5,606 nt of DNA from Actinomycetota bacterium (GTDB lineage Bacteria; Actinomycetota; Thermoleophilia; UBA2241), in assembly GCA_012719015.1 (NCBI GenBank), contig JAAYBE010000045.1, positions 1-5,606 of the forward strand. The letters run 5' to 3'. The notes beneath the pieces were generated by a model. That model saw nothing but the letters and a program-made list of their open reading frames with translations. It was not told the origin of the DNA and did not search any database. Made by a program: the position numbers and the translations under genes. Of this stretch, positions 1-5,606 are shown piece by piece; position 1 is the stretch's first letter; every line of letters begins with the position of its first letter.

Positions 1-34
1 GCCGATGTGCAATAGTCGGGGCAGGGACCACGTC

Positions 35-43
35 AGGAGGAGG
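35..43 (+). promoter_or_regulatory. Shine-Dalgarno sequence of the universal stress protein gene
   Basis: AGGAGGAGG lies 5 nt before the ATG at 49 and contains two overlapping copies of the ideal AGGAGG core. It fixes the start of the downstream gene at 49 and suggests efficient translation. The short upstream stretch (1-34) shows no convincing promoter. Confidence 0.85.
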
Positions 44-48
44 CCACG

Positions 49-513
49 ATGCCGACCACTCTCGTTCTGGGCTACGACGGATCCGACGACGGCAAGCGGG
101 CCCTGGCGCACACCGTCGACCTCGCCGGCCATCTGGACGACGGGGAGGTGTTCGTCGTCAGCGCCTACGAGTTCTCGATCGGGTACGTGCCGATGGGCAT
201 GACCGACTCGCCGCTGATGATCACGGCGGAGTACGACCAGCACATCGACCTCGTGCGCGCCGCCTGCGAGGCGCAGGTCGCCGACGCCGTCGGGCAGCTC
301 ACGGCCGCGGGCGTGCCGGCTGCGGGAGAGGCCCGCGAGGGGCCGGCCGTGGACGTGCTCCTCGCGGCCGCGCGGGAGAAGGACGCGGCCGCGATCGTGG
401 TCGGCAGCCACGGACAGAGCGTGGTCACGGCCGCCTTCCTCGGATCGACCGCGCTCAAGCTGCTGCACCACAGCGAGATCCCCATCCTCGTGGTGCCGCG
501 CCGGCGCGCGTGA
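49..513 (+). CDS. Universal stress protein (UspA family), single domain, ATP-binding type
   Basis: A 154-residue protein, the usual length for a single-domain Usp. It begins with a beta strand and the family's acidic turn (LVLGYDGSDDG, Asp10). It ends with the ATP-binding signature G-2x-G-9x-G-S/T, seen here as Gly119, Gly122, Gly132, Ser133 and Thr134, followed by the typical C-terminal strand (IPILVVP, 144-150). Family members are soluble cytoplasmic alpha/beta proteins that bind ATP and often dimerise; many respond to starvation, hypoxia or other stress, but the role of this copy is unknown. The ATG at 49 is chosen because a strong AGGAGGAGG sits 5 nt upstream. The gene is alone on its strand in the window and converges on the SPFH gene, with a shared hairpin starting 7 nt after its TGA stop. 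An overlapping frame from base 5 is a shadow. Confidence 0.95.
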   Translation: MPTTLVLGYDGSDDGKRALAHTVDLAGHLDDGEVFVVSAYEFSIGYVPMGMTDSPLMITAEYDQHIDLVRAACEAQVADAVGQLTAAGVPAAGEAREGPAVDVLLAAAREKDAAAIVVGSHGQSVVTAAFLGSTALKLLHHSEIPILVVPRRRA

Positions 514-519
514 CGCACG

Positions 520-567
520 CAGGCGACGGCGGCGGCCCGGACACACACGGGCCGCCGCCGTCGCCTG
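520..567. terminator. Bidirectional intrinsic-type terminator between convergent genes
   Basis: A perfect 20-bp inverted repeat: arms 520-539 and 548-567, with an 8-nt loop (GACACACA, 540-547). It starts 7 nt after the usp stop codon and ends one base before the SPFH stop codon, so it occupies nearly all of the intergenic gap. Neither side has a T-run, so it is not a textbook rho-independent terminator. Long GC-rich hairpins without a U-tract are common at convergent gene ends in high-GC Gram-positive bacteria. It could also protect the 3' ends of both mRNAs. Confidence 0.8.
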
Positions 568-568
568 A

Positions 569-1468
569 CTACCTCTCCTGCTGGGGCGCCGCCTGCTTCT
601 GCGGCAGCGGCGCGATGCCGGCCAGGTCGCCGATCACGTTGACCAGGTCGCCGTCGGCCGGCAGCACGATCTTGGCGTTCTGCCAGAACGCCTTCTCCAC
701 CGTCTCGAGCTTGCGCAGCACCTGGGCGTTGCCGACGAAGTAGCGGTCGGCGGCCTCGTTGACCACGCGGATCGCCTCGGCCTCGCCCTCGGCGGCCAGG
801 ATCTTGGCCTGCTTGACGCCCTCCGCCTGCTTGATCGAGGCGCGCCGGGCGCCGTCGGCCTGCGTCTCGGTCGCGGTGGCGAAGTCCACCGCGGCGATCT
901 TCTCGTTCTCGGCCTTGACGACCTTGTTCATCGTGTCCTGCACGTCCGCCGGCGGGTCGATCTCCTTGAGCTCGGTGCGCAGGATCTCGATGCCCCAGTT
1001 GGCGGTCTCGGTGCGCAGCGTGCGGCGCAGTTCCTCGTTGATCCGCCCCCGCTCGCTGTTGGCCGACTTGAGGCTCAGGGTGCCGATGATGTTGCGCAGC
1101 GTCGTCCGGGCCAGCTGCACGATCTGGACCTGGTAGTTGGCCACGTTGTACTGCGACGCCTTGACGCTCTCCTCGTCGTCCTTGACCTTGAGGTAGACCT
1201 GCGCGTCGACGCGCGCGTTGAGGTTGTCGTTGGTGATGATCGTCTGCGGAGTCGCGTCGACCAGCGTCTCGCGGATGTCCACCCGGTAGATGCGCTCGAT
1301 GCCGAACGGGATCGTGAGGTGGATGCCGGGCAGGGCGTAGCGGTTGTACTTGCCCAGGCGCTCCACCAGACCGCGGTGGGTGGGGCGGACGATGCGGATG
1401 CCGGAGAGGACCGCGATCACGATGAACACGACCAGGATGATGAAGATGCCGAGGACTACCACACCCAT
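569..1468 (-). CDS. SPFH/band-7 domain membrane protein (paraslipin/QmcA-like)
   Basis: A 299-residue protein, close to the usual length of QmcA/paraslipin members. One N-terminal membrane helix (about residues 3-24, VVVLGIFIILVVFIVIAVLSG) is followed by the SPFH domain, which opens with IRIVRPTHRGLVERLGKYNR and PGIHLTIPFGIERIYRVDIRE. An Ala/Glu/Lys-rich predicted coiled coil covers about 180-245 (VVKAENEKIAAVDFATATET, EGEAEAIRVVNEAA). The tail ends in Gln/Pro-rich residues. SPFH proteins oligomerise into ring- or cage-like membrane assemblies linked to membrane microdomains and protease control; the exact job of this one is not shown. The frame stays open upstream to an ATG at 1579, but that would add 37 Arg/Gly/Pro-rich residues before the helix. 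The ATG at 1468 is preferred because it starts at the helix and has AAAGGGG 9 nt upstream. No NfeD-like partner, common beside such genes, lies within the window. The stop is TAG, next to the shared hairpin. Confidence 0.93.
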   Translation of the reverse strand: MGVVVLGIFIILVVFIVIAVLSGIRIVRPTHRGLVERLGKYNRYALPGIHLTIPFGIERIYRVDIRETLVDATPQTIITNDNLNARVDAQVYLKVKDDEESVKASQYNVANYQVQIVQLARTTLRNIIGTLSLKSANSERGRINEELRRTLRTETANWGIEILRTELKEIDPPADVQDTMNKVVKAENEKIAAVDFATATETQADGARRASIKQAEGVKQAKILAAEGEAEAIRVVNEAADRYFVGNAQVLRKLETVEKAFWQNAKIVLPADGDLVNVIGDLAGIAPLPQKQAAPQQER

Positions 1469-1477
1469 GTCGCCACG

Positions 1478-1484
1478 CCCCTTT
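1478..1484 (-). promoter_or_regulatory. Shine-Dalgarno sequence of the SPFH gene
   Basis: The minus strand reads AAAGGGG, with 9 nt to the ATG at 1468. It supports the shorter start over the in-frame ATG at 1579. Confidence 0.6.
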
Positions 1485-1493
1485 CGCTGTCGT

Positions 1494-1511
1494 GCGGACC
1501 GGCCGGTCGGC
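1494..1511. promoter_or_regulatory. Imperfect 18-bp palindrome upstream of the SPFH gene (possible operator)
   Basis: A perfect 12-bp palindrome, GACCGGCCGGTC (1497-1508), extends to 18 bp with one mismatched pair. It lies 25-43 nt before the SPFH start codon. The position suits an operator or a 5'-UTR structure. Short GC palindromes arise often by chance in DNA this GC-rich, so function is uncertain. The whole 1469-1612 gap shows no clear -10/-35 pair on the minus strand. Confidence 0.3.
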
Positions 1512-1580
1512 CGGGGTCCCGGACGATGAACTTCACACCCACCGCAGAGAATCTTCCCCGCCGGCGTGGGAACGCACACC

Positions 1581-1597
1581 CGCCGCGGAAGGCGGCG
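1581..1597 (-). terminator. Weak hairpin downstream of the HAD phosphatase gene
   Basis: A 6-bp stem (1581-1586 with 1592-1597) with a 5-nt loop begins 15 nt after the HAD stop codon on the minus strand. It has no T-run and is short, so it may be only a chance GC hairpin. It is the sole terminator-like structure in the 144-bp gap before the SPFH gene. Confidence 0.25.
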
Positions 1598-1598
1598 C

Positions 1599-1622
1599 GG
1601 TCACAGGCCGGGTCACAGGCCC
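1599..1622. repeat. Two-copy 12-bp tandem repeat spanning the HAD stop codon
   Basis: The units ggtcacaggccg (1599-1610) and ggtcacaggccc (1611-1622) differ only in the last base. On the minus strand each carries GGCCTG followed by TGA, so the phosphatase gene ends with a stop codon and a second in-frame TGA 12 nt later. It looks like a small slippage duplication of the gene's 3' end. Confidence 0.8.
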
Positions 1623-2407
1623 AGCAGCCCGGGCACGTCGCGGATCGAGTCGACCACGAGGTCCGGCGCGTGCGAGGCGCGGGCCAGCCGCTCCTCACTG
1701 AACTTGCCCGTGCGCACCAGCACGCCGGTGATGCCGAGGGCCTGGGCGGCGAGGACGTCGTTCTCCACGTCGTCGCCGACCATGGCGACCTGCCCGGCCG
1801 GCAGGCCGAGCGAGGCGAGGCCGGCGCGGAAGGCGCCGGCCGCCGGCTTGCCGAACACCACGGCCTCGAGCCCCGTGGCGGCCTCGAGGCCGAGCAGCAG
1901 GACGCCGGCGTCCAGCTCCTCGCCGTGGACGCCGATCCGCAGCAGGTTGCGGTGCATGGCCGCCAGCTCGGCGCCGCCGCGCAGCAGGGCCAGCACGCGG
2001 TTGAAGGTCCCGTAGCTGAACGAGTCGTCGGCGCCGGAGAGCAGGACCACGTCCGGCGCCTCCTCCGCCCCGACGAGCTCGACTCCGGCGAGATCCTCCG
2101 GCCGGGCGTCGCCGAGCAGGAGCACCCGGGCGCCAGGGCGCTCCTCGCGCAGCCAGGCGGCCGCCAGCACCGAGGCCGTGAGGACCTCCTCGTCGGCGAA
2201 GGGGAAGCCGGCGGCGCGCAGCAGCGCGGCGAACCGCGCCCGGGCCATCGCGGTGGTGTTGGTGACGAGGCGCAGGGGCACGCCGGCGGCGTGCAGGCGC
2301 GTCACCGCCGCCGCGGCGCCCGGAAGCGGCGTCGAGGCGACACCGAGCACGCCGTCCATGTCGAGCAGCAGGCCGCGGACGCCGTCGAGGTTCAGGTCGC
2401 CGGCCAC
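1613..2407 (-). CDS. HAD-superfamily hydrolase, subfamily IIA (NagD/LHPP-HDHD2-like phosphatase)
   Basis: A 264-residue cytoplasmic protein of normal length for class IIA HAD phosphatases. All four HAD motifs are present: motif I LLLDMDGVL with nucleophile Asp16 and acid/base Asp18; motif II LVTNTT (Thr49); motif III Lys187 in FGKP; motif IV MVGDDVENDV (Asp212, Asp213 and Asp217, Mg2+ ligands). The cap domain lies between motifs II and III, as in class C2 caps. The segment SGADDSFSYGTFN (about 124-136) and the VRTGKF stretch (231-236) resemble the LHPP/HDHD2 branch more than NagD, judged from memory. The substrate cannot be read from sequence; relatives dephosphorylate sugar phosphates, nucleotides, phosphoglycolate or phospho-amino acids. 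The start is GTG at 2407, 3 bp after the MFS stop codon; the next Met (17) lies inside motif I and is impossible. The purine-rich end of the MFS gene (GGGGG) is the only possible ribosome-binding site, so translational coupling to the MFS gene is likely. Confidence 0.93.
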   Translation of the reverse strand: MAGDLNLDGVRGLLLDMDGVLGVASTPLPGAAAAVTRLHAAGVPLRLVTNTTAMARARFAALLRAAGFPFADEEVLTASVLAAAWLREERPGARVLLLGDARPEDLAGVELVGAEEAPDVVLLSGADDSFSYGTFNRVLALLRGGAELAAMHRNLLRIGVHGEELDAGVLLLGLEAATGLEAVVFGKPAAGAFRAGLASLGLPAGQVAMVGDDVENDVLAAQALGITGVLVRTGKFSEERLARASHAPDLVVDSIRDVPGLLGL

Positions 2408-2410
2408 GTC

Positions 2411-3760
2411 TCAGGCCCCCACGGCCTGACAACCGGCCGCCTCGTCCGCGGTGGCGCCGGCGGCCGCGTCGTCGAGCGCCGCCCGCGCGGCCGAGCGCTG
2501 CCGCCGCGGGTCCAGCCGCAGGGTGACCAGCGCGGCCACCAGCGCGAACCCGCAGCCGATGAAGAACGGGACCTGATACCCCACGAAGTTGAGGATCACG
2601 CCGGCGACCACCGGCACCACGATCGCCGTCGCGTGCATCAGCGTGACCCCCATGGCGAGGCTGGGGGCGATGTCCTGGGGCACGGCGATCTTGCGCAGGT
2701 ACGTGGCCGCGCCGATCGGCGAGAACGGGGCGATGAAGCTGTAGAGCACGTAGAAGGCGCAGGCCAGCCACAGATTGTCCATCAGCGCGTAGCCGCCGAG
2801 CGCCACGATGTAGGCGACGTTGATGGCCGAGAGGGTCCAGCGCTCGCCGCGGCGGTCGATCATGCGCCCCGCCCACGGAGAGAAGGCCATCGCCACGACG
2901 GTGGAGACGATCACCACCAGCGAGATCCCGGACACCCCCATCCCGAAGTGGCTGACGAGGACCCAGAGGCCGAAAGAGAAGAACAGCTGCTGCCGCGCGC
3001 CGTCGAGGATGCTGAGCACGTAGTAGTAGCGGTAGTCACGCGCGAGGACCATGCGCTGGCGCGGCATCTGCACCCGGAGGGGCCGGCCTTCGTGGAGATG
3101 GGGGAAGCCGAAGATGGCGACCCCGCCCAGCAGCGCGATGACCGCGCAGGCGATGAAGACCTCGTGGTACAACTGCGGCCACTTGAGGAAGACGAAGAAC
3201 ACCGCCCCCATGCCGACGAGCGCCCCGGCCTGGGTGATGCCGGCCATGACGCCGAGGACACGACCGCTGCGCGATTCCTCGGTGAGGTTCATGCCGAGCG
3301 CGTACTGCGTCTGCATGACGGTGTGGAAGCCCAGGCTCCCGAGGACCACCCACGGGACGACCGACCAGAACCCGGTGGCCAGCACGAACCCGGCGAGACC
3401 CACCGCGAAGACGACCAGCGCCAGGGCTGTGAGGCGCTGCTGCGACATGCGGTACAGCAGCGCCGTGACGACGATCAGCAGGAACCCGGGGACCTCCCTG
3501 ATCGCCGTGATGTAGCCGAACTGCGGACCGGTGAAGTGCAGCACGTCCGTGAAGTAGTTGGTGGTCACGGTCGTGCTCGTGTTCAGCGCGAAGCCGAACG
3601 CGAGGGTCATGACGGCGAGCAGGATGTAGCCGCGCCCGGCCGGCGTGCTCCACCCTCCAAGCGGCCGCACGACGTCGCGCACGGCGCCGCGGAGCCTCGA
3701 CGGCGCGGCTTCGCGCCCGGACGGCGCGCGGTGGGGCTGGGGACGGGACGGACGCACCAC
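2411..3760 (-). CDS. Major facilitator superfamily (MFS) transporter, 12 membrane helices
   Basis: A protein of up to 449 residues with about twelve hydrophobic helices, near 44-62, 80-102, 109-129, 132-152, 167-192, 198-219, 245-270, 275-297, 311-326, 328-348, 366-392 and 395-414. The loop after helix 8 carries the MFS motif-A signature (AGRMIDRRGERW, 297-308). The equivalent loop after helix 2 is degenerate (YRMSQQRL, 103-110). A long hydrophilic central loop (about 220-244) separates the halves. The N-terminal 43 residues are Arg/Pro-rich and the last 35 are Ala/Asp-rich; both should be cytoplasmic. MFS proteins are secondary carriers; substrate and direction are unknown. Starts are weak: tandem GTG codons at 3760 and 3757 lack a Shine-Dalgarno, but a TAGACT hexamer sits exactly 6 nt before the second, suggesting a leaderless start at 3757. 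GTG codons at 3682 and 3670 would shorten the tail without touching helix 1. The gene is 3 bp from the HAD gene, implying one transcript. Confidence 0.93.
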   Translation of the reverse strand: MVRPSRPQPHRAPSGREAAPSRLRGAVRDVVRPLGGWSTPAGRGYILLAVMTLAFGFALNTSTTVTTNYFTDVLHFTGPQFGYITAIREVPGFLLIVVTALLYRMSQQRLTALALVVFAVGLAGFVLATGFWSVVPWVVLGSLGFHTVMQTQYALGMNLTEESRSGRVLGVMAGITQAGALVGMGAVFFVFLKWPQLYHEVFIACAVIALLGGVAIFGFPHLHEGRPLRVQMPRQRMVLARDYRYYYVLSILDGARQQLFFSFGLWVLVSHFGMGVSGISLVVIVSTVVAMAFSPWAGRMIDRRGERWTLSAINVAYIVALGGYALMDNLWLACAFYVLYSFIAPFSPIGAATYLRKIAVPQDIAPSLAMGVTLMHATAIVVPVVAGVILNFVGYQVPFFIGCGFALVAALVTLRLDPRRQRSAARAALDDAAAGATADEAAGCQAVGA

Positions 3761-3763
3761 CCC

Positions 3764-3769
3764 AGTCTA
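3764..3769 (-). promoter_or_regulatory. Candidate -10 element for a leaderless MFS-HAD transcript
   Basis: The minus strand reads TAGACT (TANNNT type). Six bases later comes the second of two tandem GTG codons, so transcription would begin at or next to the start codon at 3757. No ribosome-binding site is visible and no TTGAC-like -35 lies 16-19 bp upstream, where the sequence is instead a GC-rich hairpin. Leaderless genes with only a -10 element are common in actinobacteria. Confidence 0.45.
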
Positions 3770-3775
3770 CCGCGC

Positions 3776-3815
3776 GGCGCCGCGGCGTGCTGCGCCCCGC
3801 CGCGGACGCGGCGCC
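3776..3815 (-). terminator. GC hairpin after the substrate-binding protein gene
   Basis: Two alternative stems can form: 9 bp pairing 3776-3784 with 3807-3815, or 8 bp pairing 3780-3787 with 3798-3805 around a 10-nt loop. They share bases, so only one forms at a time. The structure starts 6 nt after the binding-protein stop codon and lies before the MFS gene. There is no T-run. It may end or attenuate the upstream transcript and separate it from the MFS-HAD unit. Confidence 0.4.
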
Positions 3816-3821
3816 CCGCAC

Positions 3822-5606
3822 TCAGGCCTCCTCGTCGGCGTGCCCCCCGCGGCGGCGCAGCAGCAGCCAGGCCAGCGCCACGACCGCCACGGCGGCGACG
3901 CCCACAACCGGCCAGCGCCAGCCCGCTCCTCCGCCCTCGGCCGCCGCCGTGCCGACCGGCTCGAGCGCCAGGAAGCTCCATCCGTTGTGGACCGAGCCGT
4001 TCGCGCCCGGGTCCTTGACCCAACCCCGCCAGTGCGCCGTGTCGTAGGCCTCCAGCGTCCGCGGGTACACGAGCACGATGTAGGGTGACTCCTCGTAGAG
4101 GATCTCCTGCATGCGCCACGCGATCTTCTGGCGCTCCACGGGGTCGATCGCCACCGCCTGCCGCTCGAAGAGCCCGTCGTACTCCCTGTTCGACCAGGCG
4201 CAGTCGCTCCAGTCCTCGATCTGCTCGGTGAGGAACACCGAGAGCGGGAAGGTCGGGTCCGTGTCGCCGGACCAGCCCCAGATGAACATGTCGTAGTCGG
4301 GCGTGAAGACGTCGTCGACGTAGTTGTAGATTCCCTGGCTCACGGCGCCGTCGTCCAGCGTCTCCATCTTGACGCCCACGCCGACCTCCTCGAACCACGA
4401 GGCGATCAGCTTGGCGGCCCCGGTGTACTCGGGCTTCTCCGACACGGCCCAGAGGCGCAGCTTGAGCGGCTTGCCGTCCTTGCCCTCGCGCACGCCGTCG
4501 CCGTCGGCGTCCCTGTACCCGGCGGCGTCCAGCTCCTGCGCGGCGCGCTCCAGGTCGAAGCTGTACCGCTGGGCGTCGGTCGGCACCCAGTGGTAGTCGG
4601 GGTCCTTCCAGAAGCCGTCCATCAGGATGCTGGTCGCGGGTACCGCGTGGCCGAAGAAGGCCACCTCGGCGATCTTGTCCCGATCCACCGCCCAGTTGAG
4701 GGCGCGGCGGAAGGCGGGGTCGGCGCAGGCGGGGTCGCCCTTGGAAGGACCGGTGTAGCAGTTGAACCCCAGGTTCTCCCAGGCGTTGGAGGCGGCCGCC
4801 TCGTTGACCCCGAAGCCGGGCAGGGCGGAGAAGGCGGTGAACTGGGCCGGCGGGACCTGCGCGTAGGCGATCTCGCCGCTCTTGAGGTCCATGGCCATGG
4901 TGTCCCAGTTGGTGTAGAAGCGGAAGATCAGCTCGTCGGCCTTGGGAGCGCCGCCCCAGTAGCGCTTGTTGGCGACCATGCGCACGTACTGGTTCTTCTT
5001 CCACTCCACGACCTGCCACGGGCCGCTGCCGATGCAGGGCGGGGAGTTCTGGAACTTGCGCTCTGCCTCTGAGGGCTTGACCTTGCTCCAGATGTGCTCG
5101 GGAAAGATCGGCACGGTGGCCTGCAGCATGTCGGCCTTGGGTTGCACACACTCCATCAGCACGGTGTAGTCGTCGGCCGCGGTCACGTGGTCGATGCTCT
5201 TGGCGTAGTTGGAGAAGGCGCCCAGCTTGTTGTCAATCACGTAGTTGTAGGTGAAGGCCACGTCGCGGGCGGTGAGCGGCTCGCCGTCCTGCCAGACGGC
5301 GTCCTTGCGCAGGTGGAACGTCCAGGTGAGACCGTCGTCGGAGAGCTCCCAGCTCTCGGCCAGCCCCGGGACGGGGTCGATCGACTCGGGGCCGTAGCGC
5401 AGCAGGTAGTCGTAGTTCTGCCCGTAGACCGCGTACGAGACGTTCTGGTATCCGATGAACGGGTTGAGGCTGTCGAGGTTCTGGTTCCAGCCGATCTGGA
5501 TGACGACCTTGCCGGCGGCGCCCGCGGGGGAGCCGGACGGGGACGCCTCAGGGTCGTCGGCGACGGCGCTCACCGGGGCCCACATGGCCGCCAGCAGCAG
5601 CGCCGC
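3822..5606 (-). CDS. ABC transporter substrate-binding protein, family 5 (peptide/nickel type), C-terminally membrane-anchored; 5' end cut by the window
   Basis: At least 594 residues are visible. Numbering from the Met at 5585, the family-5 signature is AESWELSDDGLTWTFHLRKD with GEPLTARDVAFTYNYV (76-116), followed by IGSGPW (185-190), RYWGGAPKADEL (208-219) and FRRALNWAVDRDKIA (292-306). An EF-hand-like loop, DADGDGVRE, sits at 359-367. Relatives capture oligopeptides, nickel chelates or sugars outside the membrane and deliver them to an ABC permease; the ligand here is unknown. The Met at 5585 is not the true start: seven further in-frame codons (AALLLAA) run to the edge and continue into MWAPVSAVA-DD, a signal-peptide core with a likely cleavage after AVA (residue 9). 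No lipobox Cys is seen. Instead a Gly/Ala linker leads to a helix at 558-576 (WPVVGVAAVAVVALAWLLL) and an RRR stop-transfer, so the protein is probably tethered by its C-terminus. Cys276 and Cys287 could form a disulfide. No permease or ATPase genes lie downstream; if linked they are upstream, outside the window. Confidence 0.94.
   Translation of the reverse strand, partial: AALLLAAMWAPVSAVADDPEASPSGSPAGAAGKVVIQIGWNQNLDSLNPFIGYQNVSYAVYGQNYDYLLRYGPESIDPVPGLAESWELSDDGLTWTFHLRKDAVWQDGEPLTARDVAFTYNYVIDNKLGAFSNYAKSIDHVTAADDYTVLMECVQPKADMLQATVPIFPEHIWSKVKPSEAERKFQNSPPCIGSGPWQVVEWKKNQYVRMVANKRYWGGAPKADELIFRFYTNWDTMAMDLKSGEIAYAQVPPAQFTAFSALPGFGVNEAAASNAWENLGFNCYTGPSKGDPACADPAFRRALNWAVDRDKIAEVAFFGHAVPATSILMDGFWKDPDYHWVPTDAQRYSFDLERAAQELDAAGYRDADGDGVREGKDGKPLKLRLWAVSEKPEYTGAAKLIASWFEEVGVGVKMETLDDGAVSQGIYNYVDDVFTPDYDMFIWGWSGDTDPTFPLSVFLTEQIEDWSDCAWSNREYDGLFERQAVAIDPVERQKIAWRMQEILYEESPYIVLVYPRTLEAYDTAHWRGWVKDPGANGSVHNGWSFLALEPVGTAAAEGGGAGWRWPVVGVAAVAVVALAWLLLRRRGGHADEEA

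Noticed and set aside
11..16. AATAGT as a -10 element for the usp gene
   Set aside because: Only a partial match to the -10 consensus, and the -35 region would lie outside the window, so it cannot be supported.
1469..1579. An N-terminal extension of the SPFH protein to the ATG at 1579
   Set aside because: It adds 37 Arg/Gly/Pro-rich residues before the membrane helix, unlike the family, and the ATG at 1468 has its own Shine-Dalgarno.
1695..2876. A 393-codon minus-strand frame across the HAD-MFS junction
   Set aside because: Highly Arg/Gly/Ala-biased translation with no motif. The HAD motifs and MFS helices are in other frames.
1319..4018. A very long plus-strand open frame (899 codons) opposite the SPFH, HAD and MFS genes
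   Set aside because: Its product is low-complexity, rich in Arg, Gly, Glu, His and Asp, with no recognisable domain, and it spans three clear minus-strand genes plus intergenic gaps. High GC removes stop codons from the antisense frame, so it is a shadow.
4590..5072. A plus-strand frame of 160 codons antisense to the binding-protein gene
   Set aside because: Gly/Val-rich antisense shadow, no domain match recognised and no clear ribosome-binding site.
3607..5151. A 514-codon minus-strand frame overlapping the binding-protein gene and the start of the MFS gene
   Set aside because: It is a frame-shifted shadow: Arg/Gly/Ala-rich, no domain, while the overlapping frame encodes a clear family-5 binding protein.

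Overview
This window is very GC-rich DNA with G/C dominating third codon positions. It has GTG starts, a TAGACT-type -10 hexamer beside a GTG start, and tightly packed genes. These traits fit a high-GC Gram-positive bacterium (Actinomycetota in the broad sense). No marker gene is present, so a narrower placement is a guess.

Layout from left to right: a small plus-strand universal stress protein gene (49-513) runs toward four minus-strand genes. A perfect 20-bp inverted repeat (520-567) fills almost the whole gap to the first of these and is best read as a bidirectional terminator. On the minus strand lie a membrane-anchored SPFH/band-7 (paraslipin/QmcA-like) protein (569-1468), a HAD-superfamily class IIA phosphatase (1613-2407), a 12-helix major facilitator superfamily (MFS) transporter (2411-3760) and a family-5 (peptide/nickel-type) ABC substrate-binding protein (3822 to the right edge). 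The last gene is cut by the window: its reading frame is open to base 5606 and the missing part is the start of its signal peptide.

Transcription on the minus strand runs right to left. The binding-protein gene comes first. A 61-bp gap follows, holding a GC-rich hairpin and a -10-like hexamer placed for a leaderless MFS transcript. The MFS and HAD genes are only 3 bp apart and are almost surely co-transcribed and translationally coupled. The SPFH gene follows after 144 bp that contain an imperfect palindrome and its own Shine-Dalgarno sequence, so it is probably a separate unit.

Functionally the window combines solute uptake (binding protein, MFS carrier), a small-molecule or phospho-residue phosphatase, and membrane/stress housekeeping proteins (SPFH, Usp). 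The MFS-HAD pair is the only combination whose linkage suggests a shared job, with unknown substrate. I saw no mobile element, CRISPR array, RNA gene, toxin-antitoxin or defence system, and no strong sign of a novel system. The most unusual points are the C-terminal membrane anchor on the binding protein and the MFS-HAD coupling.
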